Shown here: positions 5,642 through 13,264 of the stretch, piece by piece
Layout of the letters: each line of letters starts with the position of its first letter
Position numbering within the stretch: the first letter of the stretch is position 1
Source of the DNA: a virus
Virus record (IMG/VR): IMGVR_UViG_3300021425_000182
Span: 1 to 24,932 of that record
Strand: one strand, 5' to 3'
Length of the DNA: 24,932 bases
Program-made: the position numbers and the translations under genes
Notes under the pieces: model-generated
What the model was told of the DNA's origin: nothing
What the model saw: the letters and a program-made list of their open reading frames with translations, nothing else
The model's database searches: none

Positions 5642-5988
5642 AACTTAGATTTTTCTATACTTTCCAATAATTTATCAATGCATTCAGAATGGCATTCTAT
5701 TTTTATTTGTTCTATCAATGCATTTACCTTGACCAGCTTTAGCTTTGCATGATGTAATTCTTTTTGCTTTACTAACTGCTCTTCAAAAATATCGCTTAGT
5801 TCAAGATACAACCTGTTAAGCTGCTCTTTCATGACCTCATTCTCTTCAATCTTAGCTATAGATCTATTTTTTCTTGCCTTATACCTATCTACGGTAAACC
5901 ATGTAAAAATAGGTGTAAAAACCGTTATAATCCATGCCCAATTATCAACAATGAATTTGATAATATTTAACCCTTGTAGGTGTTTCAT
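5638..5988 (-). CDS. Membrane-anchored coiled-coil protein, spanin- or holin-like
   Basis: 116 residues. One hydrophobic segment at about 12-33 (WAWIITVFTPIFTWFTV) is followed by a basic patch (DRYKARKNRS) and a long charged helix with heptad-like pattern to the C-terminus (about 42-115). This N-in membrane anchor plus coiled coil is the layout of inner-membrane spanins and of several phage lysis accessory proteins. First gene of the lysis/accessory unit, after a 59-base gap from the fibre gene. Assignment rests on topology and context. Confidence 0.65.
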   Translation of the reverse strand: MKHLQGLNIIKFIVDNWAWIITVFTPIFTWFTVDRYKARKNRSIAKIEENEVMKEQLNRLYLELSDIFEEQLVKQKELHHAKLKLVKVNALIEQIKIECHSECIDKLLESIEKSKL

Positions 5989-6047
5989 TCTATTTATTTA
6001 TCTCATCAAATTTATTTATAAAAATTATCTAAAGGGCTGTTTGTATT

Positions 6048-7964
6048 TTATGTTTTCTTTAATGTCCCCGAAAAGTAACCTTGACCTGTGCTATATGTTT
6101 GTGTTACTGCTTGCGAAAAGTAAATCTCTATATAATCACCATTTGAAACACTTACCCCACCGCTTACGCCAGTAGGCTGATATGTGCTTGCCCTTGATGA
6201 ATCATTATTTAATGTACCTCCTGAAATGTTAACAGTACTACCATTTTTTCTAATCACTACGCCCCCTTGACCTGAACCCGAAGCATTATTTAAATAGGGA
6301 ACATTGTAATTAAATAGAAAATGTCCCGATGTACTAAACTCTATTCTATCCGTCACCAAATCAACTGTCATGCCGCCTCCATTAATCGTTACACCGCTGA
6401 TATTCATTTGTCTAAATCCTGTACCAGATATTAATGAACTTGTTCTACCATAAATAATCGTAGGTGCTGCACTTGATGTTGTTATTATCTTACCATCTGA
6501 TTGCACGGATAAATTATATGCCTCTGATCCTGACTTGCCAGAACCGTATCCACTTAGATAAACATCTGTTGTTGCCCTTGGAATCATTATTGCGTCAACA
6601 TCAGTTGTTGAGCTATAACTACCAATGTAAACCCTATTTGGCCCACCATCATACTTTAGATATCCCCCAAAAGATTGCGCAATACCTTCATTTAATCTTA
6701 AAAAAGTTGTACCTCCATTATTACTGTGAAAATATGTGTTATTATCTCCTGTATTTTCAGCAAAATTAAGTTCAAAGCCGTTATATGTTACAGTTCTATC
6801 ACTTGTCAAAGTGCCGTTGGTGTTATATATGTTACTTATGCCACCGCCTGAAACTTCAAAATCAAAATGATTGCCTACATCATCATAAGTTACAATTATA
6901 CCTGTTTCCGTGTTGCCGCTAACCATTGAGCCGACAAAGTCTTGCACCTGTTCTTGTGATAAATTAGTGTTGTCTAAATAACCTTCTAAACTTTGAGTAT
7001 ATATAGCAGCATCATTTGATAAACTAATCTCTAAATTATTTCCAGAAAGTCCAAAAACGTCAATAGTTTGCAATTCATTAGATGTACTATTATCAGTAGC
7101 AACAAAATCAAATTCATCATTATCATCGTCATAAGTCACGCTGATACCGCTTTCTGTATTACCTGTAACCATTGAACCTACATAATCTTGCACTTGCTCT
7201 TGTGATAGATTTGTATTATCCAAATAACCACTCAAATCTACCGTAGATGCATCATTAGTTAAACTCAAGGTGTTACCAGTTAAGCTTAGATCCTGTATTT
7301 CATTAGAGCTATCATTATCGTTATCAGCAATGTTAAATGTTGTATTAGTACCTCCACTAATTGTAATAGTTCTATCAGTACCATTAGCACTACTACCTAA
7401 ATCCTGCGCATCTGTATTATCCAAATAACCACTCAAATCTACAGTAGTACCGTCATTAGTCAAACTCAATGTGTTGCCAGTTAAGCTTAAATCTTGTGCG
7501 TCTGTATTATCCAAATAACCACTTAAATCTACTGTAGTAGCATCATTAGTTAGGCTTAAAGTATTACCGCTCAAGCTTAAATCTTGCGCATCTGCATTAT
7601 CTAAGTAGCTACTTAAATCAACAAAGCCCCCATTTTCTATTGTCAACAAATTACCGTCTAAGCTGATAGTTTGATTGTCTGTGCCAGTTGCAACATTTTG
7701 AATTCCGCTGACATAGTATTCTACTGTATCTATTTGCGCACCGATTTTAACCGATAACTTATGGTCATCATTGCCTAATGTTCTACCAACAATTGTATCA
7801 ATGTCTATAGCACTATTTATGTGTATATGCTGATATCTTCCAGCTATATTACTAAGCAAAATAGAGCTAATAGTATCTGCATCCTGCAACTGCCTTGGCT
7901 TAATGCCTTGCCCCTGTAATGAATAAGCTACTATTAAAAATATTACCGCAAATAAATACTTCAT
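6048..7964 (-). CDS. Tail fibre/adhesin with signal peptide, repeats and C1q-like tip
   Basis: 638 residues. It begins with a typical signal peptide (1-19, cleavage around LQGQ-G). Residues about 96-333 hold at least five related units of about 29 residues with core NTLSLTND..TVDLSGYLDN. An inserted pair of LSQEQVQD(Y/F)VGSMV segments (about 253-266 and 335-348) is each followed by a V(T)YDD beta segment. Residues 379-401 (IYNTNGTLTSDR..) match a module in the 482-residue neighbour. The last 110 residues (FSTSGHFLFNYNVPY, IRKNGSTVN, GDYIEIYFSQA) resemble a C1q/TNF-like jelly roll, a likely receptor-binding tip. Trimeric fibre function is inferred from these modules. The signal peptide is odd for a virion protein. 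Four bases separate it from the next upstream gene. Confidence 0.8.
   Translation of the reverse strand: MKYLFAVIFLIVAYSLQGQGIKPRQLQDADTISSILLSNIAGRYQHIHINSAIDIDTIVGRTLGNDDHKLSVKIGAQIDTVEYYVSGIQNVATGTDNQTISLDGNLLTIENGGFVDLSSYLDNADAQDLSLSGNTLSLTNDATTVDLSGYLDNTDAQDLSLTGNTLSLTNDGTTVDLSGYLDNTDAQDLGSSANGTDRTITISGGTNTTFNIADNDNDSSNEIQDLSLTGNTLSLTNDASTVDLSGYLDNTNLSQEQVQDYVGSMVTGNTESGISVTYDDDNDEFDFVATDNSTSNELQTIDVFGLSGNNLEISLSNDAAIYTQSLEGYLDNTNLSQEQVQDFVGSMVSGNTETGIIVTYDDVGNHFDFEVSGGGISNIYNTNGTLTSDRTVTYNGFELNFAENTGDNNTYFHSNNGGTTFLRLNEGIAQSFGGYLKYDGGPNRVYIGSYSSTTDVDAIMIPRATTDVYLSGYGSGKSGSEAYNLSVQSDGKIITTSSAAPTIIYGRTSSLISGTGFRQMNISGVTINGGGMTVDLVTDRIEFSTSGHFLFNYNVPYLNNASGSGQGGVVIRKNGSTVNISGGTLNNDSSRASTYQPTGVSGGVSVSNGDYIEIYFSQAVTQTYSTGQGYFSGTLKKT
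6966..7679 (-). repeat. Coding tandem repeats (about 87-90 bp) in the fibre gene
   Basis: Successive units encode ..L(T/S)GNTLSLTND(A/G)(T/S)TVDLSGYLDN(T/A)DAQD. Three units run almost back to back (about residues 96-186), a fourth follows at about 224-252 and a diverged fifth at about 300-333. Near-identical DNA stretches (such as GTATTATCCAAATAACCACT on the plus strand) recur. These could shorten or lengthen the fibre shaft by recombination. Confidence 0.8.
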
Positions 7965-7967
7965 ATC

Positions 7968-8495
7968 TTAATTCTTTTTTTGCCTAAACTCTTGATTGTA
8001 CTTCGCCCTGTATGTGTTAGCCCATTGTTGCCATATAAGCTCCCTTTGCCTTCTCTTGCTTACGCCTTCTTTCTTTAGAGCATCCCATGCTTCTGTAACT
8101 CGCTCTCTTGCTCTTTCGACATCCTCAACGGCCCTATCTATTTTTGATTTATCTGCAACATAATCACCTAATTCAAGCCCAAGGCGAATGCTTATCGTAT
8201 CAATGATATAATTAGTTAATCGTATAGCTTGCCCTTCGTCATACACAACTATAGCTGTGTCAAGCTGAATAGTATCAACTTCTACTATAGTTATAATCTT
8301 TGCATCATTATCTAATAACAATTGCTCAAAGCGTTTTCTTTTTCTTTGAGTTACCTCTTCTGCGCTTAATGAATCTATGTATGTTTTTTGAATTTCTGTG
8401 TAGGTGCTATCAGATTCCAACACATATTCTACATCATCTTGCGCATAGCTAAATGTTGCTAATGCTAAGAATAAAAATATAATTCTAATTTTCAT
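7968..8495 (-). CDS. Exported protein of unknown function within fibre cluster
   Basis: 175 residues with a clear signal peptide (MKIRIIFLFLALATFSYA-Q, cleavage after 18). The mature part is charged and mostly helical: a Lys/Arg-rich stretch near 50-58 (VTQRKRKRFEQ) and a second at 130-175 (RARERVTEAWDALKK, KRRQREL). A beta-like segment rich in Thr/Ile (TIVEVDTIQLDTAIVVYD) lies between. No family recognised. It sits 2 bases after the S74 fibre gene and 4 bases before the repeat fibre, so it may help assemble or export those proteins. That is inference from position only. Confidence 0.7.
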   Translation of the reverse strand: MKIRIIFLFLALATFSYAQDDVEYVLESDSTYTEIQKTYIDSLSAEEVTQRKRKRFEQLLLDNDAKIITIVEVDTIQLDTAIVVYDEGQAIRLTNYIIDTISIRLGLELGDYVADKSKIDRAVEDVERARERVTEAWDALKKEGVSKRRQRELIWQQWANTYRAKYNQEFRQKKN

Positions 8496-8497
8496 AT

Positions 8498-9946
8498 TTA
8501 TTGATTTTCTAATTCTTCAATTCTTGCTTCTAAACTATCTATTAAAGCTTGTTGATCTTTGATTGCTTGATGTAGTAAGCTAATCATTTGCGTATAATCT
8601 AAGCCTAATGTGCCAGCTTCGTCAACTTCTTTCACTACGTGCGAAAAGTGTTCTTGTACATTCTGTGCCTTATAGCCTGACTCTACCCTGTCACTACCTT
8701 TCATTGTAAACAAAGTTGGATTGATAGCTATAACCTTTTGCAATGCCGAATCAATTGGCAAAAAGTTTTCTTTAAGTCGCTCATCCGACACATCTGTAAT
8801 TGTGCCTGTATACTCTATGTCGCCTATTACATCAAATTCAACACTCGGAGTGCTTGTGCCTATCCCTACGTTGCCCGAATTGCTTATATAAGCCCTTGCA
8901 TTCCCTCCTGCGTATAATCTTAATTGATCTCCATTTGCTCCTATTCCAGTTAAAGCCGTTGTTGTGTTATCCGTAAATCCTATATTAGCATTGGCATCCG
9001 TACTTTGAAAGTTTGCTGTTGTATTAACTCCATCCGAATTAACATGAAGAGTATTTGACGGACTCGCTGTACCTATACCTACTTTGCCTGTTCCGTCAAG
9101 CGAAATATCAGTAATTTCTACAATATTACCATTAGCACTTGCCCCTAATAAATTTGCATTATTACCTGAAAAGTTTAATGCCCCATATTCAGGCAATATT
9201 ATTTCACCATCAGACTCAATCTGAAAGACACTATTTGTTACATTACTGTTATTAGCAAGATCTATTTCAAATCTCGTTGGTCTTTGTGATGTCGTCCATA
9301 TCCCTGAATTATAAAAAGTGAGCGAACCGCCAGTTTTACCATCACTCCCTGTATATGCCCCAGCTTCTAATCTTAATAATTTATGATCATTTTCTTGAAG
9401 TATAGCATCCACACCGTTTGAATATCCAAGTTTATAGCCTAAAAAAGATGCTCCAACATTTTTGCTATTATGATAATTGTATGATCTAATGCTTGAACTT
9501 TGCCCAATTCCTATATTTGTAACATAACGCCCATCAATGTCTGTATAGTGACCGCTATTATGAGTTGTTCTAAATTGACCTCCCCCACTTACATGAAGCT
9601 TCGCACTTGGGCTGCTCGTTCCTATGCCTACGTTGCCTGTGCCTGTAAAGCTTAAATCATATCCATCGCTTACAATCTCCCTATCACCTGTTAATGTTCC
9701 ATCTGCTATATATATGTTATCAGTAACCATATTCGCCAAACTATCACTAATATCAGATCTAAGCAATGCAGCCGTGTCAGCTAATTCACCCCTAATTATA
9801 TCCAATTGGCCTACTATATAATTAGTATCGGCAACACTTCCACCAATTCCACTTGTGTCAATCACCTTTACATAAACCTTCTTTACATTTTGCGCACTTA
9901 AATTAATAGATAAGAATGCTGACAAAATCATTATCCAATGTCTCAT
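8498..9946 (-). CDS. Tail fibre/spike with C-terminal S74 intramolecular chaperone
   Basis: 482 residues. Residues 1-18 form a signal peptide (ending INLSA-Q). Three G(N/K)VGIGT(S/A)(S/T)PS modules (about 104-114, 287-297, 358-368) are the repeat usually seen before S74 domains in fibres. The C-terminal S74 chaperone starts at SDERLKE (387-393): S387 and K392 have the spacing of the Ser-Lys pair that cleaves the chaperone from the trimerised fibre. YKAQNVQEHF and LGLDYTQMISLLHQAIK complete the domain, and a coiled coil ends it (462-481). The ATG at 9946 gives a 44-base overlap with the previous gene; an internal ATG at 9931 would also keep the signal peptide. Confidence 0.88.
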   Translation of the reverse strand: MRHWIMILSAFLSINLSAQNVKKVYVKVIDTSGIGGSVADTNYIVGQLDIIRGELADTAALLRSDISDSLANMVTDNIYIADGTLTGDREIVSDGYDLSFTGTGNVGIGTSSPSAKLHVSGGGQFRTTHNSGHYTDIDGRYVTNIGIGQSSSIRSYNYHNSKNVGASFLGYKLGYSNGVDAILQENDHKLLRLEAGAYTGSDGKTGGSLTFYNSGIWTTSQRPTRFEIDLANNSNVTNSVFQIESDGEIILPEYGALNFSGNNANLLGASANGNIVEITDISLDGTGKVGIGTASPSNTLHVNSDGVNTTANFQSTDANANIGFTDNTTTALTGIGANGDQLRLYAGGNARAYISNSGNVGIGTSTPSVEFDVIGDIEYTGTITDVSDERLKENFLPIDSALQKVIAINPTLFTMKGSDRVESGYKAQNVQEHFSHVVKEVDEAGTLGLDYTQMISLLHQAIKDQQALIDSLEARIEELENQ

Positions 9947-10490
9947 AAAAAAATATTGTATTCCCTGTTATGTAATATTCGCTAAAATGTGCTGGTGAAG
10001 AAGCAACCTTTTTGCAGCGCACCCCATTTATATGTATGTTAATTCTGTTCATATCTGCTGGCAATGTAAATGCTGGTGTATAAGATCCAACACTCATCAC
10101 CATTTCTACCCCATCAATATTGGGTACTATTTCAGATAAATCAACCGTGTTGCCGTTTGTGATGCTTAAATCATTACCATTTAAATCTAATAACTGATCA
10201 CCCCAAACTAATCCATCTACATAGTATTCAATGGTATCAACTCGATCATCTTGTATATATCTGATATAGTTACTGTCTACCCTATTGGCTACAGAATCTT
10301 GCACTATCTGCAAGCTGCTTGCCCATGAAATTGAATCTTTATGAATATATCTTTGCTCCCCTATAGAATCCGTCAACACCATATAATTTGCCGTGTCTGC
10401 ATACTGCAAATCGCTTAAAAATACTTGTGCTGACACATTGCCAAAAGCAAATATTAATAAAAATATTGATATGTATTTAAGCATAATCAT
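9903..10490 (-). CDS. Short exported fibre-like protein
   Basis: About 195 residues from the ATG at 10490, chosen because it gives a 4-base ATGA overlap with the tail-tip gene; an in-frame ATG 12 bases upstream (10502) is possible. A signal peptide (..ISIFLLIFAFGNVSA-Q) is followed by a segment, DTIEYYVDG, matching DTVEYYVSG in the 638-residue fibre. NGNDLSITNGNTVDLSE follows, a single copy of the same repeat type. The C-terminal 60 residues (INIHINGVRCKKVASS, NTIFFYETLDND) resemble a small beta-rich tip. It looks like a shortened relative of the long fibre, perhaps a fibre base or an accessory adhesin. Its 3' end overlaps the next gene by 44 bases. Confidence 0.72.
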   Translation of the reverse strand: MIMLKYISIFLLIFAFGNVSAQVFLSDLQYADTANYMVLTDSIGEQRYIHKDSISWASSLQIVQDSVANRVDSNYIRYIQDDRVDTIEYYVDGLVWGDQLLDLNGNDLSITNGNTVDLSEIVPNIDGVEMVMSVGSYTPAFTLPADMNRINIHINGVRCKKVASSPAHFSEYYITGNTIFFYETLDNDFVSILIY

Positions 10491-13261
10491 AAGATGAACC
10501 ATGTAAAAAAAATTGGTGTTCCTGCCTCTATTTCACGCCCTAAATTGATTTGCAAATTTACAAAATCTATGCTAAAGTGTTCTGGCCTTGTAGGTGTGGC
10601 ATTATAAACATAGTTGCCACTCGCCCGAAGGCTTCCAATGAACATTGCAATCATTTCTGTAGTTGTGTAAATACTTGGATCTGGCAATCTATAACCAGTT
10701 GTAGGCAGCGTAATTGTAGACCCTGCAAAAGTATCTGTATAGTAGTAATACCTTTCTAAAGTGCCGCCTCCTGTTTCTTCTGTCACCGTGCTTACTGTTG
10801 CAGTTGTGCCACCTCCATTATTTGACGCACCGTTTAATGTCTTACTATTATCACTTTCAGCACCAGCATTTTTTATGTAGGTAATAGAGTTCATTCTTTC
10901 ATAGAATGCACTTATTCTATACTCGCACCATTGGCCAGCAATTCTATTATATACGCTGTTCCATGTACCTGAAACCATCATATAGACCGTTGTTCCATCT
11001 GGTGTAGTATGGCCTAAGAATTGATCTGATACCCGATATTCATGGTTTATAATCTCCATCGGCTTTGCTACCCTGTTGGCAAGCAGTTGAGTGATAGCCA
11101 TTTGCCGACTCCTGCCACCATAACTATTAGGCTGCACCCATTCAGAACCGTCATAAACCCTTAATGCGCCTCCATCATTTTCTATTATTGTATTATCGCT
11201 AAACCTTGTCTTAAAGCTATACGTTTCGCTATTATTCTCACTATACACTTTCGTGCATACGCTATCGGTGTAATACTTGTCATCCTCGGCACGATCTAAA
11301 GTCGTTAGCTGTATACTATCAATTGACCATTGCAAGGCCGTTAGAACCGTTTCTGTATACTCTGTTTGACTTACATTCACATAAGTTCTATCATACTCCA
11401 TGCCTACTTCAACATCTCCTGTATATGCTAAAGCTGGCAAATCAAATGATACTTCGATAATATGTTCTTTGATTCCATCCGATTGTAAAGGGCCGTGAAT
11501 ATCAATCTTGTTAGAACTATCTGCACTATATTCAGGCAGGCTATAAATCGCTACTGCTTGCTTTGCTTCGTTCAAATTTTCAATCTTCAAGTAATCGCTG
11601 CCAAGCTTTAACACACCTAAAAATGCATGAAGGAATTTAGCCCCCGAATTTGCTAATGTAATTAGTGCTGCTGGCTTTATAACTGTACCTATCCTTATAA
11701 CGATCTTTAGTCTATGCTCACGATCTGGCAAGTTCGCATTCTTAATAGTGTATAGTTGTCCATATGTATCCGTAGGAAATTGAGCAGCAGCACCAGCCAA
11801 AACATTTGCCGTTGTCAATCTATCGTAACATAATTCTAAATGCCTTGCAGCTTGCACATATGTATATTGCCCTTTCCCTATACACTCTGGAATGGTGCTA
11901 TTATCGTCATATACATCAAGCGTATTAGTAACCGCTTGTCTAAAATTCATATCCTTATCATATGCATTTCCTGTAGTTCTATCGTTGTAGGGCAAAATGT
12001 AATATTTACCATTTCGATATTCCACGCTTCCTGCACATTGTATAGCAATTTCCTTTAATGCATCATAACAACTTATAGCCGTTGGTGGATTGCTTGTATA
12101 ATCTGTTATAAATCCGTTATAAGGAATGCCGTTATAGTCTTCACCTTTTGCTGCCCCTTGATTTGTTTCTGCTTCAGGGACATTAACTACTATAACATCC
12201 GTGCCGCTTGGATATTCATTAATCGTAGGTAGTTGACTAAATATATTTCCAATGTGATCTTTAAAAGAAGCATATACATTATCTATGCTTACAGGTGCAT
12301 CAATTACATTTTCAAAATATGATGATTCCTCTACGGTGTATTCTATATAGCTATTATTATATGACCACGTAAGTTTGCAAAATACAGTTTCACCGTCTAA
12401 AACTTCTACGCTTTCTGCTTCTATGCTTGCCGTAACCCTCTTACTACTTATAGCATTACTGGTGTTGTCACCCACTATAAATCGTAAATCTTGTGGATCT
12501 GCAAGTTGCACGGTAGAACCGTGAATATCAATTTTATATAGGCTTAATTGCAATAAAAAGCCTTGTGAAGTCATAGCAAGTACAAAGGCTGGTGTGATTC
12601 CATTCGCATTTATATAAGCACTCGCATCACCAATAATTGAAACGTAGGCTTTGAAGTCATACCTCCCAACCTTATCAAATGCCCCTGTAATAAAATCAAA
12701 GCCACTTGTGAAGTTATGTACGTCTTGTTTCCAAGGTGATCTATCGCCAGTTGCACTTAGATAAACTTGGCTGCTATCTGGCTTTATTCTAAACTTCCCT
12801 AATTGCTGCTGATCTATATAGTCTTGCACTTGTGCCGCCTCATATTGCACATTCTTTAAGTAGCTTAATCCATCTCTGGCCGTTACCTTAAATAATCGCT
12901 TGCCCTCTATAGGTGTTGCATCCATGTAAGTATCATCAATAGACAACATCCCTATAAAATCAATTGCCGCCCTCTTGTATATTTTTACAAAAAATTGCTT
13001 TTCATCGGCTTCTTTTAGATCATCATAAAAATCTAAATGCGCTTGTATAGAAATTATAAATTCAATCTCTAATGTTGTAGGCACTATGAATTGGAATAGC
13101 TCAAGCTCTTCGCCCTCAAATTTCTTTAAGATACCTGAACCGCCATTTGTGCTTATAGCTATTTCTGTACTTGCACCACTAAAATTTATATCATGAATCT
13201 CAACATCATAATCATAATTGTTTAAATAATCCCTATATGTGCTATGTAGCCTTTTAGCCAT
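10487..13261 (-). CDS. Large tail-tip/baseplate hub protein
   Basis: 924 residues, directly after the tape measure, where siphoviruses encode distal-tail and hub proteins. The N-terminal 180 residues (EIHDINFSGASTEIAIS, FFVKIYKRAAIDFIGML, RLFKVTARDGLSYLKN) are beta-rich and similar in style to the hub-type tail proteins of Bacteroidetes phages. The middle is mixed, and the last 120 residues contain a Thr/Gly/Ser linker (NNGGGTTATVSTVTEETGGG) leading to a small C-terminal domain ending FFTWFIL. No signal peptide, unlike the four genes after it. It probably binds the tail end and anchors fibres. Exact structural role not resolved. Confidence 0.75.
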   Translation of the reverse strand: MAKRLHSTYRDYLNNYDYDVEIHDINFSGASTEIAISTNGGSGILKKFEGEELELFQFIVPTTLEIEFIISIQAHLDFYDDLKEADEKQFFVKIYKRAAIDFIGMLSIDDTYMDATPIEGKRLFKVTARDGLSYLKNVQYEAAQVQDYIDQQQLGKFRIKPDSSQVYLSATGDRSPWKQDVHNFTSGFDFITGAFDKVGRYDFKAYVSIIGDASAYINANGITPAFVLAMTSQGFLLQLSLYKIDIHGSTVQLADPQDLRFIVGDNTSNAISSKRVTASIEAESVEVLDGETVFCKLTWSYNNSYIEYTVEESSYFENVIDAPVSIDNVYASFKDHIGNIFSQLPTINEYPSGTDVIVVNVPEAETNQGAAKGEDYNGIPYNGFITDYTSNPPTAISCYDALKEIAIQCAGSVEYRNGKYYILPYNDRTTGNAYDKDMNFRQAVTNTLDVYDDNSTIPECIGKGQYTYVQAARHLELCYDRLTTANVLAGAAAQFPTDTYGQLYTIKNANLPDREHRLKIVIRIGTVIKPAALITLANSGAKFLHAFLGVLKLGSDYLKIENLNEAKQAVAIYSLPEYSADSSNKIDIHGPLQSDGIKEHIIEVSFDLPALAYTGDVEVGMEYDRTYVNVSQTEYTETVLTALQWSIDSIQLTTLDRAEDDKYYTDSVCTKVYSENNSETYSFKTRFSDNTIIENDGGALRVYDGSEWVQPNSYGGRSRQMAITQLLANRVAKPMEIINHEYRVSDQFLGHTTPDGTTVYMMVSGTWNSVYNRIAGQWCEYRISAFYERMNSITYIKNAGAESDNSKTLNGASNNGGGTTATVSTVTEETGGGTLERYYYYTDTFAGSTITLPTTGYRLPDPSIYTTTEMIAMFIGSLRASGNYVYNATPTRPEHFSIDFVNLQINLGREIEAGTPIFFTWFIL

Positions 13262-13264
13262 TTT

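Noticed and set aside
6966-7679. Tandem repeats considered as a CRISPR array
   Set aside because: The units are in frame, encode a conserved peptide repeat, have no unique spacers, and lie inside a fibre gene. No cas gene is seen.
6048-9946. Diversity-generating retroelement acting on the fibre genes
   Set aside because: No reverse transcriptase gene, no template/variable repeat pair with A-specific differences and no C-type lectin ending were seen in the window.
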